Below, piece after piece: positions 1 to 17,880 of a stretch of 64,000 bases of DNA. The first letter of the stretch is position 1. Every line of letters begins with the position of its first letter. A program made the position numbers and the translations under genes. This stretch comes from Struthidea cinerea (taxonomy: Eukaryota; Chordata; Aves; Passeriformes; Corcoracidae). The DNA is taken from the NCBI GenBank assembly GCA_013397865.1, contig VZTI01004803.1:1035787-1099786 (forward strand). The letters run 5' to 3'. The notes beneath the pieces are model-generated. The model did not search any database, was not told where the DNA came from, and was given only the letters and a program-made list of their open reading frames with translations.

Positions 1-3000
1 GACCTCTCCTCCTTTGTAAACTCACCAAATCTAAATCTTGATTGTAATAGGCTTCTGTATTGAGAAATCATTAATCTACAGATCTTAGTATCCTCATTAA
101 TACTTTTTGTCTGACAAAATTGATTTGTCCGTGGTTCCTTTGTGGTATTTACTCAACTTATGGTAGTTTTCCTATATTATAGAGCAGTTTCTATCCATTA
201 GCCCTAAGGTATGTCTCCAAGATACTGCTGTCCATGTGTTTCTGGTTTAGCATAATTGTCTCATTTTTCAGGCATTTATATGAGGTTGTTTTTTGGCCAG
301 GAAATGTATTCAGAACTTGAACTGATTTTAATAGTCCAAAATAATATCTTCACTGGTGTTTAGGAGAAGTAAGGTTTTTGATGAAAATATCATTTGTGTT
401 GGCTTTGCAGCAATGTAATTGAATTTTATGGTCTCAACAATATGAGACTCAAGTGAGAGGAAGAACTAATTTGAGTCAGATGGCTCCAGCAAGCCCTACC
501 TTTTGTTCCCACATCTAGTGGTGAAATAAAAGGAAGATAAGCAGCAATTAATGATTTAAGGATGGTTTGAACCCAGCCTTAATTACAGCTACTGTCTCAT
601 ATATACGGCTTCTTCTCCTCATGGCACTGCCAGCAGTCAGCCATGCGGAGCTGTGGCATGTGTGGAGCAGCTGCAGCACTGCTCCCTGATCTGCTTTGTG
701 AGCTTCAGACACAGCATCACCTCTGCTAAGAGACCCTTTTGGTGAACCCTTAGTAGGATTCTTTCCTAGCTGAACTACCCTTAGAAGATGTTCCAAACTC
801 TCACCTAATGTTATGTCGACAATTCAGTTATAAAAGAACATGTCTTTCTTTCCTGTATGTGCCTTTTCTAGATTAGGATGTGACTGTGTGCTTTGTATGC
901 CAGGAGAATCTTCTAATTTTAAATGCACAAGTTCAGACTTTGTAATTTCCCTCTGTTTTGTCTGCCACAGAGATTGTTCAGCCAGATACTGGGCTGTGTA
1001 AAAGCCTGCAGTGGGACTTGCTGGTGGTTCACCTGAGCTCAAGCTCTCTGTGGCCTTGCTGAAGAATGCTCCTCTTCCAGGTAGCTACACTGCAGCCTTT
1101 AAGAGGTTGCTTTTTCATTGAGCATCGCTCTATTCTATGGAGAAAAGGATAGCACCTAAGATTATCACTTTCAGAGAGGACAGAGTGGTGGGTTTGATTT
1201 AGATTGTACCTTTTCTAGACAGGTATTACCTGGGAGCTCAGTGCAATGTATATTTTTGTTAAGAGTTTATGCACTGTTTCTTCCCCTCTCCATCCCACCC
1301 ACCCATCCCCAACACTTTTGCATGAATACAAGGCAGCCCTGGAAATTATTTGATTTTGTTTCCTCCTCCTAATATTTTGACATGTCAATATCTAAAAACA
1401 TATCTTTACACTTGCAAGAAGTAATTCTAAACTAGACACCAGAGTCTCTGTCACCTGAAATGAACAACAGTTTAAGATGCTTTGCTGAATTCGTCAGGCT
1501 TGCAGGAGACAGTAAAAGTTGTAAATTAAATCCTGCAACACTCTTTCAGTAGATCATAGTTACTTTATTCACTTAAAATAAGAATCTAAAAGCACAAAGT
1601 TAAATTCAGGACTTTTGCTATCTGTGGCAAAGCTACTACTTTGAGTAGTAAGCCCTGGATTTTACCAGCCATTTTAAGGAGCTTCCCAGAGGAGCCTGCT
1701 GTCAAATATATTTACAGTACACTTAAGAATAATGAAAGCAAGTAGCTAGAGGAGAAGAAAAGGCATTGCAAGGTCACTTATGCTATTATTTTTTTTCCAA
1801 AAATGTATGAGAAATAGAAGAATGACCCATTTTTATTTAGCTCAAAAAATTGAGGAAGGAAACATAGGCTTCCAAACCCATGAATCATATGGCAAGTACA
1901 AAACTTCATGCTGCAATTGGAAAGACTTTATATGATAATGCTAGTAGTATAAATCTAAAAATTATTTCATTTAACCCCACAGTACTTGTTTGAGAATTGG
2001 CAAATCCTGCTTCAGGCTAAACTATTTAAGTAAAAAAAATAGGTATTAATACAATATAGATGGAATCACTGTACTCCCATAGGACTCTTACTTACCTCTA
2101 GTCTAAGGCTGACATAGATATATTTGAGTCAAACAGGAACTACTACTACTACTACTAATTGCAAAGCTGTTAATCACGTTGCTTTAATGAAACTGTTTAA
2201 CACACTGAATAGCAATGTAACAACGCATAGAAAATTAGCTTGTTTGCCATTGATTAATGATAGATAATGTGTGCAGTTCCCCACAGTGGGACATTTGAGC
2301 AGTCCTCTGTCATGTACAAACTCAGGCTCATTAAGGCATGTCTTTACTTGCACAGTCTGATTCAGCATAAAAGCACACACAAATAGCACTTTAAAGATAA
2401 AATAAAGAATGCACTTTAAAGATAAAAACAAGATTCATATTTAGCTTACTTGCAGTGTAATGGAAGTGTAATGCACCTCCAAATTATTTCATTCATATAA
2501 ACAAGGTAAAGATTGAAGGATAGAAGAACAAAAGTTGCTTATTTCAACAACAGCTTGAAAAGAGTCACAGGAGAATTACAGGACAATACATTGAAAGAAG
2601 ACAGTAGGAAAAAGTTATCAACAGTTATTCTTCTAAGAGTTGCATTTCCAAGAAGTAGCAGTTGGTAAACTTGTTTAGGTATCGTCTGTGCACGTGTAGG
2701 TTATGTATGTCAAATGTCAGCCTTGTACAAGTAAGGTGTGTAGAGATGAACTTAAAACCAAGGAGAGTTACAGTTCTCAGCTTCTCAAAAATTGACATAA
2801 TGTGTTTAAAAGAAAAAGGTTTCTACAGCTACTGCTGAAGATTCGCTTCAATTCAGAACTACTGTAATTTTCTCTGTGAATGAAAAAAGGAGATTAAGAC
2901 CCAGCTTTGTTTCTTTTGCTTTGTCAAACAGTGCAAGCTCACAGGTTTTACTACTTTCATATTTAGTTTGAATCTAGATTTGCTAATAGTAAACACTGAA

Positions 3001-4524
3001 ATAGCTTTTGTAACAACATTTTTTAATACACCAAAGAAAATGTTTATCATCTAAAAATTGCTACTCCAAATCCACTTACATTGTTATACTTTTAAGTCCC
3101 ACAATAAACAGTCCAGCCCCCCAAGAAAGTAAATTAAGGAACAGTAAGCTTTGAAATAGGGCAAATCAATCTTTAGTGGCCTTTGGTCATTCACCCCCTT
3201 GAAAACCACCATCAACTTTCCTGATAGGCCAGAAACGGTTTAACTTCCAGCCAGGAGGAGGACCTCTGTTGCTTTTGGCCTTTCTTTCTTCAGGTTCTCC
3301 TATCACAGAGGTAACTGTAGCATAATTTAAGCAACTGTTTAAGACTTTAAGCAACTGTTTAAGGCTGAATTACTGCAGCCCTTCACATGTCGGATGCAGG
3401 ATTTCCCAGACTCTGTGCAGGGCAGGCAACTTGTGGACCTGCTCTGTGAGTGTGTCACACGCTTGGTTCCTGAACAGGCTTCTCTCTGGTAAAACATTCT
3501 ACAAAAGTGCTTGCAGCTACTTTGTGTTGCTCTGAGCTCCTGTCAGATGTGAACCAATTCTACACAGCATGTGAGCTTCTTGAGCCTGAAATACCAAGAA
3601 AGGAATGTCATTTTGGGGTGGTCTATTACTAACACTGCAGTAAAGCAAAAGCATGCTTTCATATATCATTCTGTAAAGGATGTGATGACAATGCTGTATT
3701 ACATGGAGGCCACCTTGTGGCATTATGGATGTAAAATCCAAATGTAAAAAAACAACAGCATTTAGACTGCGTACCAAGAAAGAAGGATGCTAAACTGCTT
3801 ATATTTTTAGAACCCAAACATCACAGTGATGTGTCATTCTAGCCTCATGTGAATGATTGCAGGTGCTTTCCATACAAGTAACAACACAGGAATCTGAGGA
3901 TGTGTGTAGCATCATTCTATGGGTCATAGCTTCTTACCTAGTCAGCTTAATGAATGCTGCAATTCTTAAACCCACTGCTTGCATGGTTAATGCACAATTG
4001 CTGCTTAACAGACATGGAGGGACAAATTTTTACAGAGAACAGGAGCAGATGAGGAGTGCAGTCAAAGTACTGTAAAACTGACTTCCAGGTTACCATCACG
4101 TTACGTATTTGTTCTGCTTGCATGAGGGAGTCTGGAAACTTTTACAGCAGGAAAATTATGCTCCTTTCTCCTGTACTTAAACTGTTAATTAAATTCCTCC
4201 ACCAAAGAATGAAATTTGAATTTAGTAAAGATCAGTTCAGCTGCAACTAGACAAAACTGGCTATCATCTTGCAATCTCATTGTCAGCATTTGCTGTCTCC
4301 TAGGATACGCGTGCTGAAGTAGAGTACCCTGTTCATGAAGTTTGTCCAGTCAACTTGAGGTGAAAGCAAACCAGGGAGTAGGGGAACGTTATCTCTCTGA
4401 GACAGGAAAGTCCTCAATTGTACATGCTGACTCCATGCTGTGGGGGTGGACGTGTTGGAGATGCAGAAATTATTCTGACAGCTGCAGAGTTTGCAGGGAA
4501 TTAAGAGATTTTCTGCCCCACCAT
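1..4524. other. Intergenic DNA, no gene recognised
   Basis: AT-rich sequence whose open frames are all under 90 codons, without convincing splice sites or protein similarity. It holds a CTA trinucleotide run near 2139-2157 and a 20-bp tandem duplication at 3326-3365. By mammalian synteny, KATNBL1 would be expected on this side of EMC7, so an untranslated 3' region of a neighbour cannot be excluded, but I could not recognise any exon. Confidence 0.6.
3326..3365. repeat. Two-copy 20-bp tandem duplication
   Basis: The 20-bp unit beginning tttaagcaactgtttaag occurs twice in direct succession (3326-3345 and 3346-3365), with one A/G difference in the penultimate base. It is non-coding and probably a replication-slippage duplication. 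Confidence 0.9.
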
Positions 4525-4960
4525 AGAGTCATTTAGATTGCCAAAGGCATCTTAGGTCATCGAGTCCAGCCAGTAACCTGACACTGCCAAGTCCACCACT
4601 AAACCGTATTCCCTAAGCATCACATCTCCATGTCATTTAAATACTTCCAGGAATGGGGACTTCACCACTTCCCTGAGCAGCCTGTTCTCATGCTTGACAA
4701 CCCTTTTGATTAGGAATTTTTTTCCTAATGTCCTATCTAAATCTCCTCTGCTGCAATTTGAGGCCATTTCCTCCTGTCACTTGTTACATGGTGTAAGAGG
4801 CTGATCCCCACATTGCTGCAACTTCTTTTCAGGTAGTTTTAGAGAACAATAAGATCTCCCCTGAGCCTCCTTTTCTCCAGGCTAAACAACCCCCCTCTCC
4901 CTCAGCTGCTTCTTATGAGACTTGTGCTCCAGACCCTTTATCAGTTTCGTTGCCATTGTT
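4525..4960 (-). mobile_element. CR1 LINE 3' fragment (antisense)
   Basis: The plus strand reads as the reverse complement of the typical avian CR1 3' end. It starts with the degraded catagagtcatttag motif, followed by an atcgagtccagcc-like block, then the usual run through the region around 4640-4930 about fronts of text such as cctgttctcatgcttgac and gcttcttatgagacttgtg. The element is therefore on the minus strand, 5'-truncated and diverged. It is a retrotransposon fossil with no coding capacity. Confidence 0.88.
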
Positions 4961-7900
4961 TGAACGGGCAATCTGTTTGAAGCAGACTGGGATTTTGGAG
5001 CAACTGAAGATGGCCTGCATACGTTTCTGCCCCAAGTCAGAGACCCTCTCGGGGCATCTTATATTCAGAAGAACAAAAAGGCTGTTGCTGAATTCAGGCT
5101 GCAATCCTGACTTTTCTGTTCGTGTTACCATTTCTAGTGTAGCACAGTAAATTGCCAGTAGATGGCATTATGACTCCACACTACAATAATTTTTTTTTAA
5201 AAGGTCCTGAAAGAAATATGCAGCACAATTTTTGTTACTTTGGTGTTTAGTCATAGTAAAGCTCCTTGGGTAGGAGAGAGCTCAGTAAATGAGTTACCTG
5301 GCTGTGGCCTTTCACAGTACCTTTATGCTGAACTGTTCTATCTATCTATCTTCAGTTTGTGTATTCTCATAAACCTGCTCGCTTGGCTGGGCATTTTGAT
5401 TTCTTCTCACCTCTAATTAGTTTATCAAAAACCAAGTAGGCTGTAGCTATGAGTATTCTGATGCACATGTAGTTCTTATTTATTCTTTGTATCAGCAAGG
5501 ACTGTATCTTGCTTCCACTGAACATTTGTGACCCAGCATTACTCATCTGGTGTGTTGACTGTTGTTATCTGTGTGTCTATATCGGGGGACTGACTCAAAG
5601 ATTATGGTAAGATTAGAGGCAGATGGCTGAAGGTGCTCCCTGCTTGCCGGGTCAAAGTCAACACCTCTGCATATTCAGCCTGAGTCACGCACAGAACAGA
5701 TTTTGGGCTGCTGCTGTTTGTGGTCCAGTGTCTGTCTGGTGCATTACAGTAAACCAGTATCAATGACAAATCATTTTCAAAAGCAAATATTTAAATACTA
5801 GCCAAGGTACTATTAGCTTTAGGAAAAGAGAAGTTTTCAGAGCAATTACACTGAAATGTTCAAAGGTGAATTATATCCTTTACTAACGGTGACCTGTAAG
5901 CAAAAAACATGTAGCAAGTTTTGCTAGCATTCTGACTGTGAAAAGGATTCATCAAAAAATAAGTTCTGCTGCATTTTTTGCAAACTCCTTTTATCCTTGG
6001 GAGATTAAAAAACTATCTTACTACTTAAGAGTATCCAACAGTATACAAAACACTTAGTTCTTTGTAAACAGCTATGATGATCTTAGATTCTAATGTGGTG
6101 TTCAGAGGGATTAATGGGTCTCCTCTGCTTTTTCAGTTTGTATGTGAAACCAAAGATGCCAAGAATCTGGAGACACAGATTTCAGTGTTACCAGTGTGAT
6201 GGCATTACATTAATCTCGACCTTCTCTTTGTTCAACCCATTAGGGACTGTCAGCTCTCATCCATCTGGCTGACAGTTCTGTAGTGTTAGCGACAGCCGGT
6301 TGAAGCAACTCAGACAAAACCGAAAATTTGCTTGTGAGCAGGATAGAACTTTTAACAAATTTGCAATTTGCTATGTAGCTGCTAGTCAAGGAGTGAATCC
6401 ATCAATGAATCCATAACTACATGGAAGTCATTCTTGACCACACTTTCAAGTTCATAGAATTCTTTGGTTGTTTCAATTGAACTGAAACTGTTACTTGGCT
6501 GTTTATCTGTCTTTTGATGAGAGATTCACTTGAAATCAAGCTGCAGAAATGACTTTGCTAATAGTAAACTTCCTTCCAGAAAAAAAATCCAGGTAGCATC
6601 TCCCAGCTGATGTACTAATTGTTTTGATAAACATATACCTGGATGTTTTTATGTCTTTGTTTCCATTTGTATTACTGTTCTTCTGGGATTTGTTCTTTTT
6701 ACCTCGAAGATAAACACCCACAGCACGATATGAAAACTCACGAAATAGCATTGTGAAATCCACTCAAGCTGCCGTTCTGGCTAGTCTTAACCAAAAAAAA
6801 GCCAGTAATCAACCAAATTAATTTTTTTCTCAGTTGTCTACACTTAAAGACATGGTAACTGATATATCTGTATGAAAGAGAACTTTTAATATGTAAAGAA
6901 GTTACATGGGGAGAGGACAAGAGACTACTAACCTAACACTGAAAAGTGTGCATGCCAATGCAGCTATTGGATAAGGCAAGATGCTGTTTAATTAACTTCT
7001 CAGTTTGTTAACAGGATGATATATATATAGAGAGAAGCTTCTTGGATTAGATGATGAAAGAGCAAATAAGGGGTTTTTTTCCTTTGGGTTCTCCAAGGAT
7101 TTAAACCAAGAAACCGTATTATGTAGGTTATAAATTATTAGGATGAGGAAATCCTTAAAAGTGGAGGGCATTATCATTCATACTGTGGTCTGACAGTATC
7201 CTAATACCGTTCCTTGAGGGTATTTTAAAAATAGGAGCATTTTTACACCAATTGCATGTAAAAATTAGTAACATGATATGTCACTATGACGATGATGTCT
7301 CTCTGTGGTGTTGTACTGGAAAGAGTGTTGTGTCAGTAGCTTTAGCATAAATTCTACTGCTTAGTGGTTCTATTGTTAAGTACTTCTAACACTATTCAGT
7401 TCTGGCATTCTTAGGTTTCCACCCCCCAATACTGATGGAGTTTTAGGTGTTTGTGAACTTATGTGACAGAAGAACCTCATAGATCATCTGTCTTCCTGAT
7501 TTTCTCCAAAGTAGAGACAGCTCAGAGATACTACCACACAAATAATTCACAGCATCCCACTGACATAGGATGACATGCTTTTTAAATCATGCCTAGTATA
7601 ATGTAATGTTTTTATTATCAGCTGATGACCAGGTTCATCTTGTTTAATGATAGTGTTTTCCACAGGTTCGGTGATTAACTCTGACATAAATAAGAGGGGT
7701 AAAAGGAAGCAAGCGTAGCCACAACGTGACAATGAATACATATGACATAACAGGACATGCTTTGTAAAGGGAAATTAGGGGGCAGGGAAGGTATTACAGT
7801 CCTCGTGGTTTCTCCCATAAATATGCACCTGCCTGCTAAAATAACACATTTTCATACTATTGTAACTAATCAGAAACAAATTGCAGTGCTATAAATAATT

Positions 7901-8149
7901 TTAAAAGATGACACTTTAGGCCAAGTTTAATCTTTTGTAAGCTTTTTTGTTACTTTCTCCCCCTAGAAAATGTTTATTAGTCCTTTCATTATAACTATTA
8001 AGATTTCTAACTAAAATGCCTTAAATATATCCATTACCAAGAAAGGTACATCAACTTCTTACACATTTATTTTCTTCAGGTCCACATTTGTTTCATTCCA
8101 CATTTTAAGTGGCAACGTATCTTATCCTTTGCTTTTACTCCCAAACCGA
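4961..8149. other. Intergenic DNA upstream of EMC7
   Basis: No supported gene. Open frames are short and lack similarity that I recognise. The segment is AT-rich and ends where GC content rises sharply at the EMC7 CpG island. Confidence 0.6.
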
Positions 8150-8830
8150 AGCACAGGGGAGCCGTCCCTGCCCTTCCAACACCTACTTGCGCCGTGAGCT
8201 GAGCGAGAAGGGACTTGAGCAGGGGCATCGGTTACGCGGCTCCAGCGGCGGCGCCGCCCCGGCCTCGGGCAGCGGTGGCAGCGNNNNNNNNNNNNNNNNN
8301 NNNNNNNNNNNNNNNNNNNNNNNNNNNNNNNNNNNNNNNNNNNNNNNNNNNNNNNNNNNNNNNNNNNNNNNNNNNNNNNNNNNNNNNNNNNNNNNNNNNN
8401 NNNNNNNNNNNNNNNNNNNNNNNNNNNNNNNNNNNNNNNNNNNNNNNNNNNNNNNNNNNNNNNNNNNNNNNNNNNNNNNNNNNNNNNNNNNNNNNNNNNN
8501 NNNNNNNNNNNNNNNNNNNNNNNNNNNNNNNNNNNNNNNNNNNNNNNNNNNNNNNNNNNNNNNNNNNNNNNNNNNNNNNNNNNNNNNNNNNNNNNNNNNN
8601 NNNNNNNNNNNNNNNNNNNNNNNNNNNNNNNNNNNNNNNNNNNNNNNNNNNNNNNNNNNNNNNNNNNNNNNNNNNNNNNNNNNNNNNNNNNNNNNNNNNN
8701 NNNNNNNNNNNNNNNNNNNNNNNNNNNNNNNNNNNNNNNNNNNNCCTTGTAAGGGGCTGGGCACGGCCAGCCCTGCAGTGCCGTAGGTTTTGGTCTCAGC
8801 CTCCAGCAGACGTATCCAAACTGATGACTC
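8150..8830 (+). promoter_or_regulatory. EMC7: CpG island with probable EMC7 promoter and hidden exon 1
   Basis: GC content and CpG density jump at about 8150-8283 and again at 8745-8790, flanking 461 N bases. EMC7 exon 2 starts mid-codon at 10720, and no sequence matching the N-terminal part of EMC7 is visible anywhere upstream. The start codon, signal peptide and first 75 or so codons therefore most likely lie in the gap. The visible flanks contain no ATG-initiated frame resembling EMC7, so they may be promoter, 5' UTR or the start of intron 1. Position is inferred from synteny and missing sequence. Confidence 0.7.
8284..8744. other. Assembly gap (461 N)
   Basis: A run of unknown bases flanked on both sides by very GC-rich sequence. 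Open frames read through it are artefacts of translating N. Confidence 1.
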
Positions 8831-8865
8831 AGGTTACTGCCAAAAACTTTGGAACGTAATTTTAA

Positions 8866-8914
8866 TTAAAAAAAAAAACCAACAACAACCAAAACAAACA
8901 AAAACCCCAAAGGC
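8866..8914. repeat. A-rich low-complexity stretch
   Basis: Simple A/C-rich sequence with a run of eleven A residues followed by caacaacaacc-like units. It lies just downstream of the CpG island in EMC7 intron 1. Confidence 0.8.
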
Positions 8915-10719
8915 GTTTGCACTGTCTGGAGGACCGTGTTTGTTCTCAGCTTCTGTTGTAAATTCTGCCACTTCTTATTTAAGAATCTCACCTTGGCTAA
9001 GAATTTACCCGATGTGGAGAAATGTTTGTTCATGGCAGAAGTTACAGTTGTAGCTCTGTGTTGAGAGTACCCGTGAAAAACTTTAACTGTACTGGTGAAA
9101 GGCACTTTAAGAGATGTGGCTTTATTCCTTCACACAACATCATGCAAATGCAGCTGGAAGCTGTAAAGATTCAATCTCCGGTGGTACTGAATATATTCAG
9201 ATAAGCAAAAGATCTAGAGAATCTAAGACATAGCAATTATCCTCAGAATTAAGAATTGAACTAATGTCATAATTTCAAGAGTAGAAGTAAATTCTAAAAT
9301 CCTCTTCATGATTTTCGATACAGTATAATACATTGCTTTTAAAATATATATAAAAATGAGATTATGTGGAATTAAGATATACCCTCATAAATATTCATAA
9401 TTTTTAATTAATCCCTCTGCAATAAGAGTTAACTTTAACTTTGAGTTCTGTCAATAGATTAGCACAACAGATTCTGCTCTGCAGTTCTTGTAGAATCTTG
9501 ACAGTGTAACACCTGCTGAGCCACTACAAACAAGTTATGAGGGCCTGACATATTTGGGAGCTGATTTAATAACTGCTATCAGGCAAATTTCTAAACGCTT
9601 AATTGAAACTCTAAGTTTCTCAAATACTGTAAAGAATGAAGAATTAAAAGGAAATTCCTAGGGAAACATTCTTATACTACTTGCAATATAAGATAGTGTA
9701 AGCAATCTTAGGGATTCAAATCATCACATAAAGGTGGGTAGGTCCTTGCATGTTAGAGAGGGGTCTGGTATGAAGGACATAATGACAAATTCTTTGAGAA
9801 TTCACTTTTAAGAGGGTTCATTTATTTGTTTTTCTGTTGCATGTTTCTAATGCATTAGGGTTTATTACATTTTTTGCCCTTTGAACAAATTTTAGCTGAA
9901 CTTTGAATCTTATTTTCAGGAAAGAGATCTTTGATGTTGCTCTTAACAGGGTAGAGAACACTAGGGTTTTCTTACTGGAAACTTCTGGAAACACACAGGA
10001 GGAAAACTTCTGTACCTTTAAGGCAACTAATGCTGAAGCTTTCAAGTAACCTTTTACTAATATTTTCATTGAATATTCAAGTTTCACACTTTAAAATAAA
10101 AGCCACCTGTATAAAAGTCCCTTCTGTGTATATGCTCAGAGCTCTTAGTTTTCTTATTGCTTATTGAGCTTTCCAGCGTGGGCTGGTCCTAAAGGGAGCA
10201 ATTAGAAGTAAAAACCGCTGTATTGCAACAAAGGCACAAATTGCTGGTTTTGTGCATTGCAATTCGTCCCTAATACCAACCCACACTATGTAGGATGTCA
10301 CTCTGGGAGGGTTTTTGCTTTCAGCAGAAGTACTGAAGCAAAGTAAACTTCATTGTATGTATTTCAGAAGGAGGAAGGAAGGTGTAAATTACTTCTGCCA
10401 TTCACTTGAATACATGAAATATAACTTATTTCAGATCTTATTTGGGCTGTTAAATTATTCTGCCAGCAAGACAACAGCTTGAGGGCACAACAAAATCTTT
10501 AATCTAACAGGGAATTTCTGCTACTGTTGTGGCATGCATTGATGAACTTAAGGAACTTGATATTGTGAGTGCTGACTGATTTAAATTTTCTATTTGATCA
10601 TTGTGGTTATATTAAGAATTATAAAATGGTACAGCTTCTTTAAGAAAAAAACCAACAGAGAACCGTGTCTTGTATTCTGGAGCATACTGAAATATTGCGG
10701 AACTCACTTTTTTTTTCAG

Positions 10720-15473
<4,754 letters not shown>

Positions 15474-15790
15474 TTAAGTCTTCCTCCTGAGTTTGCACAG
15501 CTGTTTGTTATCATGTGGTGTCATGTTTATTTGTCTTGAAAGATCAAAAAGCCACTACTGTAAACTTTAACCAGGCACAACATACATTATGCTACAAGTG
15601 TGGTTTGTAGCTTTTTTTTAGACTGTATAAGCTGTTTTGTACTTGACAGTAAGCAAAAGAGGACATGGCTTCAATACTGTATCTGTATAAAGTTATTGAC
15701 AATACCGAATTAACTATATTGTTCTGTAGAAAATTAAAATAAATTATACAGTGTGCTTCACAGTAATAAATGTCTTAAGACAATGTATAA
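15474..15790 (+). terminator. EMC7: EMC7 3' UTR with two polyadenylation signals
   Basis: AATAAA hexamers occur at 15738-15743 and 15765-15770, about 265-300 bases after the stop codon, in a T/A-rich context typical of a vertebrate 3' end. Longer 3' UTR isoforms cannot be excluded. Confidence 0.8.
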
Positions 15791-15991
15791 AAAAATTCAA
15801 AGATTATAGAAGTAGAGTTCAGTTTTAAGATGTCTTTAATGTTTTACACTTGCTGTTGAGTTCTGAAATGAACAAATCATCCTTTCAAAATTGAGCTGTG
15901 AGTTTACTGAATAAGTAATTTGCTGTATCAGCTTGTCACATGTTACATATAAAATAATTTTATTTAATGCTGTTTGCTGCTTGTACAATTT

Positions 15992-16240
15992 ACAGAATCA
16001 CAGAGTGGGTAAGGTTGGGACCACAGTGGGTCCTCTGGTTCAGTCTCCCAGTCACGGTCATCCTAGAGCACATGGCACAGGATTGCATCCAGGTGGTTCT
16101 TGGATATCTCCAGTGAGGGAGACTCCACAGCCTCTCTGGGCAATCTTTTGTTCAAAGATTTTCCACTGTGTATTGCCCAGTTTTATTCTGATATACTTTC
16201 TGCTGAAAACTCTTTGGGAGGAAAAAAAGCAAGGTATTTA
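15992..16240 (-). mobile_element. CR1 LINE 3' fragment (antisense)
   Basis: Reverse complement of an avian CR1 3' end: agaatcacagagtgggtaag, then the block about 16015-16160 containing ggtggttcttggatatctcc and gagactccacagcctctctg. It lies on the minus strand and is 5'-truncated. Confidence 0.85.
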
Positions 16241-17880
16241 GCATGAGAAAGACATTTAGGCTGTCGAGATCTTGGATCTTTCTTTTCTAGATTGCATGTA
16301 TCATTTCTGCAGCACTTAGGCTTCTTACTGTTTTCCTGCATCCTGTGCTTTCAACTTACCAGTGGTATGATTTGAGGCCAAATACAGAATTTTAAATGAA
16401 GTTAAAATTAACTCATTTTAAAATGAAAGAAAAGAACTTAAGGTGTAGTAGGAAGCTAAATTCTGCTCATCTTACAAATTATGTTCCAAAGTATATGGCT
16501 CTCGAGGAATTCTAAGTCACTGCCAGAACTTTGTTCTTCGACTATGCCTGTATATCTCTTATGCAATATCTTTTCAAGCTACCCAGAGAAAAGTTGAAAA
16601 AACTGATTGTTTTTCACTAGTTAAACTTTTGCAAATTAAAATTATAGCAATACTTGCCAAACCCTATTAGCAACAGTCCATAAATTATTTTTTTTCAGCA
16701 TAAATGCTGTTCTTCATGTTTACAGTTAGTAGCTTCTTAGGTAACAGTGTCCATGCAGTGTAGGTAATATATATCTGCTTCCAAAAATGTTATTTAATAT
16801 TCACTTACAGTACATCTGAAGTAAAATCAATTCTAATGCATTTATTTGTTCTGCCATACACATGAGAGGGCTATAAATTTTCTTAGAATACATATTTAGT
16901 AGTTATGCTGGGAAACATAGAAGTTGCAAGAGAATAAATATTAGTAAGTTTAAGTCAATTTTTAAGATGTGGGAGAAGAAATAACCCAGTGTTTTCTGTG
17001 GACAATGAAAGATTTCAGTCTGCAAAGTAAGCTGCACATTTTTACTCTCTTTTTGTTTTGCTTGAATGGTCTTTTTGCTTCACATATTAAGTAAAATATT
17101 TTCAGTGGGGACAAGAGGATATTTGGATATTCTTGCTGGAAGGATCTACTGAAATAAGTGTCAGGTTACATTGGTGAAGAAAAAAAAAAACCCCACTCCT
17201 CTTTCATCAGTATCTTACTGAAAAATTTAGATGAAAAACAGGAAGCAGTTCTTTGAAGATGGAGCAATTAGCATTGTTACTGTACTGTCCTGGAAAGTAC
17301 AAGCCTAGAGTTACTTCTGTTTAACAGTAATTGAAATAACAACTGAATTGCATTAGATTGTAATTAATCATACTGATGCATTTTTCCATGTTACAAAGGC
17401 AGGAACTAATATTTCTGCCTTCTTTCATGGTGTCTGTTCACGTTCTTGATTTGTCTTCAAGGGAGAATGGAGAATTCAGGCCATGAAAAGATTAAAATCT
17501 TTGTTAAGAGTTCAGAGTGAAAAAGTTCACAGGAATTGTAAGGATCCTAGTAAAACTTTGGAAGGAGCATATGGAATATTCAACACTTCTCTTTTTCTTA
17601 GGACTTTGTATATGAAGGTTGAGGCAGTTTCTTTGTGCATCAGGATCAGATGCAGTGTCCTGCTCTCAGAAACCTGTTACTAGAAAAACCCAAGCCCAAA
17701 AATCTTGTACATTATTCACCTCCTTTTCAGACACCTTTGTGATAATTTGTAGAAGTGTGTTAGTCTGCTGCTGAACTACTGCCAGTTGCATTTTTTTTAA
17801 ATTTTAGAGCTGGAATCTGTGTGTCAAGTGAGCAAAGAGGTCCTAGCCGGAGTGGTCACTTATGGTCAGTTGATCATTGT
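16241..17880. other. Intergenic DNA
   Basis: No gene or recognisable repeat found. The longest open frame is 66 codons, without similarity that I recognise. Confidence 0.55.

Noticed and set aside
1..8149. Possible KATNBL1 or PGBD4 exons expected by human synteny
   Set aside because: No frame here resembles either protein. PGBD4 is, to my knowledge, a mammalian domesticated transposase and not expected in birds.
8109..8859. Open frames of 193-225 codons on both strands over the first gap
   Set aside because: Most of each translation is N bases. The visible ends show no EMC7 similarity, and one starts at a non-ATG codon.
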